From NCBI RefSeq assembly GCF_031877795.1, contig NC_133940.1, positions 5,581,985-5,645,984 on the forward strand: a stretch of DNA of 64,000 nucleotides, given 5' to 3'. This stretch comes from Strix aluco. Lineage: Eukaryota; Chordata; Aves; Strigiformes; Strigidae. A model generated the notes under the pieces. That model saw only the letters and a list, made by a program, of their open reading frames with translations. It did not search any database and was not told where the DNA came from. This document shows, in pieces, positions 26,027-38,676 of this stretch. Numbering within the stretch: position 1 is the first letter of the stretch; each line of letters begins with the position of its first letter. Position numbers and translations under genes: made by a program.

Positions 26027-29000
26027 CATTGGTCTAAACCTACAGAAGTCTGAACATGAGTGTGTCTGTTTTGTTGTGTTATTTGGGTTTGGGGTTTTTT
26101 TAAAGAAAAAAAGAAGGGGAAAAAACCCCGAGCATGTAACATTCGAGGAGGGTTAACATTTTACCTTGAAAGTATATTCTTAATGCTTCAGCTGTTCTTG
26201 TCAACAGCAGAACCTACAATAGAGGGTTTTAAAGCAGTCTTACAAACTTTCGTATTTACGTTTGGATGCTCAAGCAGCACGGTAGCACCTGACCTAAAAA
26301 AAAAAATAAAATAAAAATCACGTTGTCTTTTACTCTCTCAAATGACTTGTTAGGTTACCATGAACTGCAGGCAAGAAATTACATGTCAGTTCATCTTCTT
26401 AGTTTATAACACTTTAGGTCTGACAGAAGGGAAATAGTAAGCCTGGGGAATTTGTAACAGTGACAGCTAGCACTGTGACAGACTCACATTCACATTATCT
26501 TTAGCTTCCAGGTGATCAGCTGTTTGGCTGGGGAATGACTGATCTACCTCTCACAGCAATGTGTTTGGTTTGTTCCAAATTATATAGCCAACATACATAT
26601 GTTAAAGGGCTGAACATGCACAAAGCAGAAGTAAGTGGGAGTGAAATCAGACAATCTAGCACTCTCCGGTGTAACTAGAGCCTGAAAGTCATTAATCAGC
26701 AGTTCATTTGGCACTGGAAACTGTTAGGATATTTTATTTATTCAAGGGGAGCAGTGTTGAACAAACAGAGGATGATACAGGCTTTTCCTTCGCAGCATGT
26801 GCAATCTGACTTGATAAAATTTAGGAATATTTTAATATCATTAAACAGCTAAATTTGACTAAAATAAATCAAATGCTTGACAAATCTCTGTACCCTAGAG
26901 ATCCTGACCACTGACAAAACAATCTATAATATCCTGGTATTTGAAACTATTTCAGGTGATCACAACTACTGCAGAGAAATATGGTTAAAATTACCTCTGA
27001 GCATTCTCTTTCTGTGAGTATAACCATAGAGAGGAGGAAGAGCAGCAGCTCAGTTTCTTGCAAATAGTCCATTTTTTCATGATTTTTTAAAAGAATAAGA
27101 CTTGCAAAGGATGTGATTCTTCCAAAACACTCGACACTGGTGTAGGGGTGGTGTTACTGGGATTAGCAGGCCACCAGTCTCAGGGCTTCAGAAATCAGAC
27201 ACACACAAAGTACTTTGCTGAGCACATTTTAACCAAATTCTGTGTGAGGTAACAAATCCTGGGTATGTTAGAGCCGAAAAAAATTAACTTTATCAATCAA
27301 AGCTCTCTTTTGCCCTAGAATACAGTTCACTCTCCCCACCCAAAATCACACTACTGAAAATTAGAGAAATAAGAGTTTCTCTTTCTGTCATATACACACA
27401 GACTATCTCTTAAGTGCTTTTTAAAGATATTTATTGTTGAAGATAGTCTTATCCTGCATAGGTGGAGTTGATTAGCCAACATTATTAACTATTTTTATTA
27501 CATCAATATCTATAGCCTTCAGAAAGTTTACTGATCTAGTCAGTATACAGAGTAGAAAATAGTTTCTATCTCAAGAGCCAATCTCTGGTTTCTTTTGCAG
27601 AGGGATTTTTAAAAGTAGAATTTTGACGTTTGAATTATACTGCTTTATGTAGTGCAGATACACTCACTTATGTAGCAGTGGCAAACTGAAATGGAAAAGA
27701 AAAAAAAAAAAAAAAAAAGCTATTCTTGTTCTGGTATAATCACATCCACATAGGAAACCATGCCAGTAAAATGAGACAAACAAGCAGTCTACAGACAACT
27801 ATATGAAAAAGGTTACTGCTCCTCAGTCTGCCCCCAAGCATCTCTGCAACACCATCTGCCAAAGGTCATCACCTCCTCAGCCATAGCAGCACTACTCACA
27901 CGTTTGCTTCCAAAGACGCTTCTATCAGAACAAGCCAGGTTAACCTGAACAGTTTAAACAGATTCAGGTTTGCTTAACCTAAAGCTAACCTGGAAGTGCT
28001 CTTGCAAACAGCTTTGCTGGTGAATCTGAGCAGTGGTAACCCCTGGAAAGTTGTAAACATCTGTGGTACCAGCACGACCGAACCTAGAGAGAGACACACA
28101 CATTTGAACCCTAACTGGAGCCACAGAGATAGGTCGGTAGATTTCCCTAAAACACAAGCACATACCTACAAAGTCAGGTGAATTGAGGCTGGATAGATTG
28201 AAATCAAAGACGTAAATGAGGAAGATAAACATCAGACCATTTTCTGCTAGTTTTAGAGCCATCAGTGTAGGAGAAGTGGCTATAAGGAAGGTAACCACAG
28301 AGATGGTTCTCCAGCTTGGCATGGGGAGGGCATTGCATACCTAATGACTGTCTGAAAGACAAAAGCAGATCATCGGAATAAGCTGAATTTACTGAGGGTG
28401 ATAAAAGGTAGGGGGTCAACTGCTTACATGGGAGGATATGGGAAGGACTCTGTTGCAAGTCATTAGAACAGTGGTTAAAGAAGGCAAACTTACCACAAGA
28501 ATTTTGGCTTCCTGATAATCAATGCAGAAAATCAAAGCAAGACATTTTACAGGGTGAAAGCACTAACAGAACTGCTCACCAAGAGCTTGAAATGAAAAGA
28601 AATGCTGAAGAAAATTATAAAAACTAATGACTTCTGTGCTCCTGTGAAGGACATGCCAATGTCCAATCTAGTGAGCTCAGTGTTGAAATAATCCCAGTGT
28701 GAATTAATCAAAGGTGTCAGGAGGCAGCAATAAGCACAGAGACATTTTTCCCTGGAGTCTCCAATGGAAGATTTCCATAATATTCCCACACAGAAAGAAA
28801 TTTTCTTGGTGGGAGAAACCAAATCAAGGCCCTTGCCACCATAATAGGAACATGAAAAAAAAAATCCCAAACTAAAATAGCTGCTTCGACCTTTGTTAGA
28901 CAGTTATCATGCCTGTGAGGATTTATTTGGAGCACAAGACAGCATGGCAGTATGCTATCTTTTTGTTTAGCACAGACCTAGAGTTTTGGTTCCTGTAGCA

Positions 29001-31200
29001 TGAGAGCAAATTTCCCTTCGTTTCTATGGCTGTAAAGGGAACCCACTGCATCTGTAATCAGAGAAAACCACCCAGCATAGGTGATACCTCCCATAAGCGT
29101 GTTCAGCTGTTTACACTGTGCACCGTTTTCACCACTTACAGAACAAAACAAGTGCTTGTTTGTGGCCATCATGTTTGATGAACAGTTCTGTGCAAGTCTC
29201 ATCGCTCCTTGCTGCAATGCTCTGAAAAGAGGTTGAGGAACCAAATTGTTTGTGATCTTGGGAGGTTTCTGTCAGCAATTTTCCCATTTGCTGATTCACT
29301 GAGACAGTAAGTGGAGGCTAGATGCTCCAATTCCCATTACTAAGGGAGCGCAGGAGCTCATCGCTTCGCAGAGGCAGGCCTAGCAGGCTCATACTTAAAC
29401 AGTATTGACTTCAGTGGGCTTTCGATCAGGCTGCTGTCACCTCCACGTTTTATATGAGGGAGCAATGCCCAGCTGTGTGCAGCAGTCCCAGTGGGCAGCA
29501 CAAAGAGGAGGAAGATGTGAAGATATCAAGAGTTATAAAACAGTGGTTAAAGGGAAGAGAAAACTGAAAACTCAACTGAAGTGAAACAAACACCATCCCA
29601 TTTAAGTGAAAGTGTGAGTAAATGTACCAAATCTTTTTCTAAAGAAAGAGTATGCCTATTTTAAGTAGCCAAATCAAAACTGCCATGCCCACCACAACTG
29701 GACAGAAATGGGTGCACTACTAGACTTTTACTGCTTCGAATGACACTACAATATTTAGTTATAACTAAGAACAGCCCCAAAGTTTGCAAGTTTAACCTTT
29801 GGCTAAACGTGCATACGGCATCCCATCTGCTTTGCACCAGTTCAGATATTCATGAAGCATGCAGCGTGAAGTACTTTTCATTTTTGCTATGCTTGGTAAA
29901 TTAGCCAGCAAGCAGGGAGTAGACAATAATAGTAGATTCCTATTTGATGACTGGATTTGATTTGATGCATCTTTTAGTGTTTTGATCATTTGGACTGAAG
30001 GTAAGACGCACACAATTTGGTAGCTGGCAAAGTGGGATTTAATAAGTCTCCTGTAAAACACAGCATGTATGCAAACAGCCCAGAGGATTAGACTCCACTT
30101 GCTTAGTTTAGAACTTGGTGCAGCCAACCTGAATAATCAAACGGAGGAACAAAAGTTGTGAATCCCCTCAGTGCACTGCTTCATTAGGATCTCCTTACAA
30201 AAAAAGAAAATGGGACTCATCTGATCAGCCAGATTTTATGGCATCTGATTAGACCACCATTTTCTCAGCAGGTCCCCTTTCTTTAAACTGTTGACTATGG
30301 ATGGCCTGCTGAATGGGATGAACTTTGGACCGCTAAATTGCAGCATTATGGTTATTTAGTGTAATTTATGAAAAAGAGAGAAGTCGTGATCACCTACTTC
30401 ATATTGCTAATGATATCTCCATTTATCAGAACAGGTATGAGTTTGGATCATCATTTTTGCCTCACAGTCACAGAACACTGCCCAATTAGATACCAAAAAA
30501 ATTATGGTTGCCAACGGGGCTGCACGAATACTAAATTAAGATTTAATAGTCCTTACATAATCATGTATTACTGTTGACTGTTTGCTGCCTTGCATTAAGT
30601 TCCACATCATCTCAGCATGTTTACTTCAAAGTTTCCTATTCATTGAGTATTTTCTATTTGCATTTTACTGTGAATAGTCTAAAAAACAAAAAGAAAAGGA
30701 AAAAATAGTCTGAACTTGATTTTTCTGCTCTGCAATGTCTCATCTAAACAGCAATTAAAGCCGTAACAAATTAAAAAGATGTTATGAGAGTTATATTACA
30801 GCAATTTCAGTGTGAAAGTGCCCTCACCCTGTGTGAAAAGAGATAGATTTCCAATTACAGAAATTATCACTTTGTCTTTTTTCCCCTAACAAATAAGACT
30901 GCCAAACACTTTCCATAGAGGCAAATTTCCAAATTGCTGATTATTACAGGCAATGATCTATTCACTGTGTCAGCTTCCTAGCCATCCTTAGAAGCTGGAG
31001 TTACATAAGTTAACAATGAACTATCAGGGGTGGGAGGAACAACACTAGTAGGTGATGCTACCAGGCAGAAGCTGATTACATAGGCATTGCAGAAGCAGAG
31101 TACATAAGGACTAAACTTGTGTCCTGTCTCAGATCCACGTAAACCACTGGAAGAGGTTCTTGCCTCCAGCCCACTCACAACTAGTTATATATGTAATAGC
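26027..31200. other. Intergenic sequence, no supported gene
   Basis: AT-rich, with A18 at 27701-27718. At 29402-29430 the words TTGACTTCAGTGGGC and GATCAGGCT resemble an ancient amniote repeat fragment. An exon-like signal-peptide frame lies at 30368 and is discussed as a finding. Confidence 0.4.
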
Positions 31201-31560
31201 TGTGTAGCTCTGTACTGGTAGCTGAGACCTGCCCTGCTACTGCCAGCAGGAGGTTGTAAGGGCACTTCTACCCCAGTCCCAGTGAGACAGGGGGGTATAA
31301 ACCCTAGAAACACACAGCCTGCAATCCAGCCAGGTTATAAGACTGAAAGAGGTTTGGGTAGACTGAGCACGCTGCCATGGGCAGACCACAGGGGACTCTG
31401 GCAGAGCACCCTGGGCAAGCAGTGCAGGATTCCCTGTCACAGCTCAGCCTGGAGCCTAATTCTGAGTCCAACCTCAGGAAACAGATTTTTCTTGCCCCTT
31501 GTTAATAAACAGCCATGGGGATGTTGTTCTGGAATGACTGTGCAATAGTTATTCCAACAG
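31201..31560 (+). mobile_element. Possible LTR-like segment
   Basis: A GC-richer block beginning TGTGTAGCTC and ending CCAACA, with GGGGTATAAACCC (TATA at 31296-31301) and AATAAA at 31504-31509. No target-site duplication or family match was established. Confidence 0.25.
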
Positions 31561-34500
31561 CACTTCTGGGATAACTGTGTGACCACTTCTGGTTTGAATC
31601 CACTTTGGAAGAGTGAATCTACTCATGCAATTCTTCTAAAAGAAGAATCTGTTTTGTCAGCTTCCTCCTGCAGTCAAGTCTCTGCATGGTTTATTTGATG
31701 CTTTCTCTGCGGATTTTTTCTGCTGTCACAACTCAGGTTCAGTATCCTCCACTAAGTGAAGTTTTTACGTGAACACTCTCTAAGAGTCAGCAGCTTTCTC
31801 TATAGCCCTGAGCAGGACCTATTTGCTCTCTAGCATATTTTATTAGCATGCTGACTATTTCTCCAAGGGTACAGTGGGATTTTCCTGGGAGTCACCGTCT
31901 GTATTTGCTGTCACAGAGACCCTGAAATCACTGGATGCTGACAATTGCGCTGAATCTTGCAATTTTTATTATTAGAATCAAACAGTAGCAGATACCGTGA
32001 AACACCCCCAGAGCACACTCAGGTGGGATGGAGAGAAAAACCAGCAAGTGAAGATACATCTGTCAACCCTATACCACAACACTACCCCTCAGAGGCAGCA
32101 GAGTTCATTACACTGGACTAAGACCTTGAACAACTAAAAACTTCTATTTATTTCCCATACCAAATGACTATTTCTTAGTCAACAAAGGAAAGCTTGCTGC
32201 AGCAATATTCACAAAGAAAGACTTTTTCTTAGATTTTCTACGGTTGAAGCCCTTAGTTGTTAACCAACTGTAAAGTTATCAGCACAGCTCCAGCTACACA
32301 GCGTAGCTTGTTCTTCATACCCAAGAGAGCTCATCCTTCTTATTCTCTACATGTTGTTCAAGCAGATTCTCAAGAGAAATGGTGAGAAACTCTGTACAGG
32401 GTAAAATTACATGATGACGTGTCTCCAATGTTATTCACTGTAATAGATACATTAATCCAAGATCAGCCTTGTAAATAAATGCTTGTCTTGTACAAAATGG
32501 CTGTTCATTAGGAAAATCAACAAGGGTTTTTCTCAGGCACCAAATGCAGCTTTCTAACTGGCTCTGCCAAGTAAGATGCTGATGTCTCCCATTTGTAGCG
32601 TGCTTAGTAATAACAAGTAGAAGTGAGGAAGCTAGAAGCAAGCCATTAGTTCAGCTGTCAATGTACATAAGTGTCCACAGGTGTCATCAAGTGTGAAGAA
32701 GCAGTGGCAGCCATTTGACATTGCTGCCTCCATGGAAGAAATTTTTACAGCAGAGGCAGAATTTGCTAAATTACGCCAGTCCCCTACCAGGATTCATCAG
32801 CTCCTGGGGCATGGTATCTCTGAATAGAAGATCCCCTGACAGGTAAGTAGAGAGAAATCAAGGACAACTCTTGGGCAAGATGAGTAGGCAGCACACAGAC
32901 CTTCTCATCTGCAAGTGGCAGGAGACAGAGCTCTGGTAAAGCTCTACAAACCTCCTGTCATTGCAGTATTTGTGTGTTGATTGTTAAAGAGCAGCATTGC
33001 TCTGGGTACAGAGTACAGAAAATTTTATAAAACCTTCTGTTGAACGTGGTGTTTCTGGAAGAAACCTTCCATCTCAGTAATTACCTGCTTATGTTGCACT
33101 GGTAGAGCCCTCAACAAGCTCAGCAGCCCCTCTGAGGGACCTCTGCACAAAAAAAGATGGTAGTGGTGGCACTGCACGATACAATGCAGAGGGTGAAAGC
33201 AAGCGAGGTTTAGAGGTAACTCATTCTCTGGGATTGAGTTTTTCAGGAAACAGGCTAAATGACTGTTCCTGGACAACTTCTGTTGCTGGAATCACAGTAG
33301 TATCACCAAGTGAACCTTGGTGACAGGAACATAAACAACAATTTTTTGACTGTTCTTACCTCCACACATACACTATTTCCCACACATACACTATTTCCCA
33401 TAACACAGAATAAAGAAGTAAGGGGTTCAAGTACTTAGAAATGATCCTTGGTCCAGAAATAGATTTTGAGTTGTATCGTTTATATGGTATTGGTAATACA
33501 CAATTGTCATTTAAAAAGCAGGTTTTCAAAATGGCTCAGATATGTTTCAGTAGGACTTCTTTTCTCCCCTGTGGAAAAATGGAATGTGTATTCTAACAAT
33601 CATTACACCTTTATTCTGTGCATCAACTCTGTTTCTAAATGTCTGAACTGACAGCATGTCTGGTCACATGAGTCCAGTCAACAAATTTGGCTAACGGTAA
33701 CGCTTTAGGACAAAATTATGAAAAAAATGACAAATTAGCAATGGCACCTAATCAATAAATGACACAATATGGAATCCATGAAGCTGATAATGCAACCTCA
33801 CGATTCTCTTATTTCATAAAATAAATTACTGGAGCTAAACACATGAAAGATGATGTCTCATTTCCAGTTAGTTTTCCCCCAACCAACAATAAATACAGAC
33901 TATAGTTCTAAAACGAGCAGTTACACACAGTTTTCAGAACCTGGCTACTCTTAACCCTAAAACAGCCATCAATAACTAGCGTCCAAAGTGCCGTTGCCTG
34001 AAGACACCCTTTGACGCAAAACGGTGTGCTTCAGAAAAAGTTCCCAGCTGGAATATTGTAACTACACAGAGTAAAAAGCAGGAAGCAGAGTGGCAGAACA
34101 GTTTGACTTTGCTAAAGGAACTTCATAACTTCTCCACTTCATCTAGAAAAATACTACCACAGCACTGTCACTTTCGAAAGAACTCTTAAAAATATTTCAA
34201 ATAAATTTTCTGTCACTGCAGGCAAATGCTGTGTTAAAGTACCTAGGTAGTAATACTGTGAAGTCTGAAATTACCTTTATTCTTACAACTAGCTTTGGTG
34301 ACTTATCTAACTTCTGCAGGCTGACATTTCTCATGATGTGGTTTGCACAAAAGAAAAAAAGTTCGTTTTAAAAAAATTCTGAAGAAAATCTGTTTTACGA
34401 TTTTGAAATGTTCAGGGAGCAAGCTGAGTTAATCGCCGCAGAGAAATTACATTCAGGCATCTCCCTTCTGCTATTTCCTGATCATTCAGAGCAAATCTAG

Positions 34501-36889
34501 ATATAAAGAGCCGAAATCGGCTGTGTACATCGCATGTTGAGGGAAATGTCCTTTGTCAATTTACTTATCTGGAGAGATACCGAAGGTACTCTCCACTCCG
34601 GTGGCTTGGTGGCAACTGAAGGACTCTTAAAATAAACTACTTTATTTAAAAAGCAGTTTACAAAAATCAAGTAGGACTGTGCAAATGTCCAACACAGTAG
34701 ATCTGGCATGCTCAGAAAGACCGATGAGAGACATTTTAAAGCTACAAAATGGGACTGTTAAGAACTCACTCAACTAATATCATTCATTATTTCCAGGAAA
34801 TGAGAGGAAGTTGTTACACCAAAAGACAGCGTGTTCTTGAACACAGGTTAGACAGTAAGAAACACAAGAATGTTTGAAAAAAAAAAAAATAATAAAAAGA
34901 ACATGGGTCTGCTGCATTATGTAAGTATTGGGCCACTAAAGCACCTGAGACCAAGGTACTCAAGTGTTATTCCTGCCTCAGGCTCTGGTCAGTCAAGGTG
35001 CTCACAGCTCTCCTTACTTATTGTTAGTAAAGTGTTCTCAGCTATTGAGGGAAAGCACTATGCAACAGGCAGATTTTTGCTGTTCCTCTGCCCTGGTGTC
35101 TGACACACACCCTCCCAGACCTTTCTCCTCGTTTAGAGATTGCAGCCATTACCTACAATCTTTGGAAGAGGAATGAAGGAACAGGGTTTTCAGCACACAC
35201 AATAATTAAGAGCTGCCCATAATTTCTTGGCTGTGTTATGGGAATCAGCACATATTTTTGCATGAGAGTATGAGAATTTTAAACCTTGCTGTTTTGAATA
35301 TAGCAGCAATGAATACAAGTCTCTATTTTTAAATGTGTTTAACAGGAGGAAACATTTTATTTGAGGGGAAAAGAAAGTGTATTTTACCATGGCAAAAAGG
35401 AAGACTTGAAAAATAAATAAAGTTATTTCTTTAAAAGTTGTTTAAAACCCAAGAGACTTTGAAAACAGAGGAGTCTGATAAAAAAGAATGCTTTAACGTC
35501 CTGATAAAGAAAAATAATGATGTTAACTCTGTCCTGAAAAGCCTTATGCATATGCCTACCTTTACTGTTAAGAGTACTCATATTCCAAAGCAACAGAAAC
35601 AGGCACAGACAATAAATAGGTGCGCAAAAGGTACACTTTTGTTTATCTTGAAACACTGGCCAAACACACACATTGATATATTTTTAACCAAATCCCTTAA
35701 ACCCACCATTCTGACTATTACATGTATCCTTGAGACACACTGCATCACAACTTCCCCAACCACACCTACAGACATCACTCCATTGCTTTAAATCTGTGCT
35801 ACACTAAAACAGTTCACATTCCTCGCTCACAACTGTTCTCCTCTTGCACTGATAACTTGCAAGAGTTAATCCAGCTGAAAAATTATTCTGGAAGGAAAAC
35901 ATTAGTTTACAGCAGCATCGGGTCCTTGATCCAGGTGACCATAAGAACATTAGCCCTGGCACAAAGCAGAGGGCATCACCTCTGGCTGCAGATCAGACTG
36001 TACCCCAGGGCCTCTGAGCCCTACTGCCGAGCACTGCCATGGCATGAACATTAAGTCAATAAAATAGCATATATAATTAACAAAATGCCAGCCCAGCACT
36101 TGAGGGTGTTTGGCAGGGAGATATCATTCCTTCATGCTTGGACTCATACCACCCAATATGTGCAATGATCTCCAAGTTAAGTAGCCGTAGTATATTTTGG
36201 GTCAATTTACACACATCTCTACACAGGACCTCAAAAAACAACAACAAAAAAATCAAACTTCTTTCAATAGATTTTACTACCACCTAGAAAACAAAAAAAA
36301 AAACCCAACAAACAGTTAAGTGGCCTTCAGCTGCAAAAATACCAACTCAGTATGTGCTTCTAAACTGAGAGGAGAATCTTTATCCTCAGCAGACAGGTGA
36401 AAACTCTGCCCAAAGTCACGATGAACAATCAGCTGTTATAAATACTGCAATGGTAGTTCTGCTAAATCCTCTACAAAGTATTTATGTCTTTCCCATATGC
36501 CCCCATATGCAATCCCAATTGTTACTCTCTAAACACACATATGTTTGTGTATGTATGAGTGCGATTACAGAACCTTTGCAAATCTAAACTCTCAAAGAAG
36601 TTATTTTCCAAGCCCCTGGAGGAGGCTTGTCTCCAGCCCAGCGGAGGTGCAGAATATACCTTTAATTTATATTCATTACGATGAAATGTGTCTCTACCAT
36701 CTCCCATCACCTTAATGAAGGGTTAATGGAAAAATCTAATTGGGAGCTAAAAGTGCCGATGTTATTAAGCTGTCTGACTGGAAGTAAACTTGCACAGAGA
36801 CAAAATACCTGCTAAAAGCAATGGGCTAGATCTGCAGCCCTTGATTGTGCTCAATGACTGATACCTCTGCTAAGTAATGCCTATCACCT
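31561..36889. other. Intergenic sequence, no gene recognised
   Basis: AT-rich. Contains an 18-bp tandem duplication (33363-33398). A motif-rich stretch at about 36690-36790 (CCTTAATGAAGGGTTAATGG, AATCTAATTGGGAGC) could be regulatory. A 117-codon frame at 35438-35791 shows no recognisable family. Confidence 0.4.
33363..33398. repeat. 18-bp tandem duplication
   Basis: Two exact copies of CACACATACACTATTTCC. Confidence 0.9.
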
Positions 36890-36970
36890 ACACAGTGTTT
36901 TCAACCCATAAACACTTTATAAAGGTTAGCATGGCTACAGAATGCCAAAGATCAGGAAACTAAGGCATAA
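36890..36970 (+). repeat. MIR-like SINE relic
   Basis: AACACTTTATAAAGG and GATCAGGAAACTAAGGCATA resemble the MIR core in order and spacing. It is diverged. Confidence 0.35.
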
Positions 36971-36972
36971 AC

Positions 36973-37014
36973 GGGGGCGGGGGGGGGGGGGGGTGGTGGG
37001 GTGGGGGTGGGGGG
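36973..37014 (+). repeat. G-rich tract with quadruplex potential
   Basis: A long G-run, interrupted only by C and T, including more than 15 consecutive G and several GGGTGG units. Confidence 0.9.
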
Positions 37015-38128
37015 AACAAATGTCATTTGCATAGCAGATGTAAGGACTGATTCTCTAGAAATGGATAAAAGAACTTGTAATTACCCTCCCAGGAAAAATC
37101 CTACACATATTCTTATATAGCTGTCTGGACAACCACACCAACCAAAAAGTCGATCCCACATTTTTCCAGTTTAAAATCTTAATAAGAAGCTCTTTCCTGC
37201 CTTTAATATTATTTGCAACACACTGAGTCCTTTGCTCACCTATGTAGCAAAGTCCTGCCCTATAACCAGAGCTATGGGCCTTTGCTTCTAGACAATCCTA
37301 TAATCCTTCTCCACATCAGTTTTGGAAATCTTGCTCCTTCATGTATTTTACTGTCAGTATTGGTTTCGTTCCTTGGCCCGTTTTGGCAATCACGTCATGT
37401 TTGAGAGGTTTTGGTTTTGTTCTTCTTGCGCCTCTGTGAAACGTCATTTTTAAATTATAGTACAACAGAAAGCATCACTATGTTAAGTCACTGTCCCCTC
37501 TGCAAGGAAGTGCAGGTGAGGCCAGTGTGGAGAGCACCTCTTTGCACAAGTCTAGGCTGTGGTAAGGGGCCTCTTCTGATGTAGCTCAGGGCACTCAGCC
37601 CTGATCAGCCCTGATCCAATCCTCAGCATCTTTTCTATACACCCAGTCATATCTTTATGAATCCTGAGCAGAAGATTAATGTGAATGTCTCTTTTCCAGA
37701 GGAGAAGGGCCAGGGGAAAGATGTTTCAGGGTTACCTGGATATTGTTTGCTTATCATCAGGACAGATGAAAGCAAACATGCTGCTTCCGACTGTGCTCCA
37801 CCCCTGGGTGGCAGAGCGGAGGAATGTGGTCCCCTCCCAGCGCCGGCCCGGGGTGGCCTCCACCTCCTCCCTGCCCAGCACCTCTCCAGGGCACTTCACA
37901 GGTCAGGGTACCCCTCCTCCCCTGACTTCTGATCAGCACAGATACCGTAATGCCAAGCAGTAAGAAGATCGCCTTAGGGCTCAGGAATGGGTTTATCACA
38001 CTTAGAGGTCCCAGGTTTGACACCTCGCCCGGGCTGGCTGCGCCCTGTGTGCCCAGTCAGGGGGGAGAAGGGCAGCTGGTCCCGTCCCCAGCCCGTGGGC
38101 TTGGAGGAAGCCGTGGCTCCTGTGGGGA
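37015..38128. other. Intergenic sequence with a local GC-rich patch
   Basis: AT-rich to about 37780, then GC-rich to 38110 with no named family. A 10-bp tandem (CAGCCCTGAT twice) lies near 37594-37613. The patch ends at the CR1 junction. Confidence 0.4.
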
Positions 38129-38676
38129 TCACAGAATCACAGAATCGTCTAGGTTGGAAAGGACCTTGAAGATCATCTAGTCCAACCATTAACCTAACAA
38201 TGACAGTTCCCAACTACACCAGATCTCTCAGTACTGTGTCCACCCTACTCTTAAATACCTCCAGGGATGGGGATTCCACCACCTCCCTGGGCAGCCCATT
38301 CCAACGCCCAACAACCCCTTCTGGAAAGAAATGCTTCCTAATATCCAGTCTAAACCTTCCCTGGTGCAACCTGAGGCCATTCCCTCTTGTCCTATCACTC
38401 ATTACTTGGTTAAAGAGGCTCATCCCCAGCTCTCTGCACCCTCCTTTCAAGGAGTTGTAGAGGGCCATGAGGTCTCCCCTCAGCCTCCTCTTCTCCAGAC
38501 TAAACCCCCCCAGTTCCCTCACCGCTCCCCATCAGACCTGTGCTCCAGACCCTGCACCAGCTCCGTTGCCCTTCTCTGGACACGCTCGAGTCATTCAATG
38601 GCCTTTTTGTAGTGAGGGGCCCAAAACTGAACCCAGTCATCGAGGTGCGGCCTCACCAGTGCCTCACCAGTGCCGG
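38129..38676 (-). mobile_element. CR1 LINE, 5'-truncated, inverted relative to the 13-kb copy
   Basis: Begins with the reverse complement of the CR1 terminus (TCACAGAATCACAGAATCG) and continues through AGGTTGGAAAGGACCTTGAA to CCCAAAACTGAACCCAG. The remnant of ORF2 can be read on the minus strand at 38214-38522. It ends in an 11-bp duplication CCTCACCAGTG (38651-38672). It shares AATGACTCGAGCGTGTCC with the 13-kb copy, suggesting the same subfamily. Confidence 0.95.

Noticed and set aside
29792-30127. 111-codon minus-strand frame with an internal acceptor-like TGTGTTTTACAG
   Set aside because: It begins at a TTG, has no recognised family and no partner exon. Frames of this length are expected by chance in 64 kb.
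35438-35791. 117-codon + strand frame
   Set aside because: Lys/Thr/Leu-rich without a domain, signal or homologue that I recognise.
38000-38040. tRNA-like B-box word (GGTTTGACACC)
   Set aside because: No matching A box, acceptor stem or cloverleaf could be drawn.
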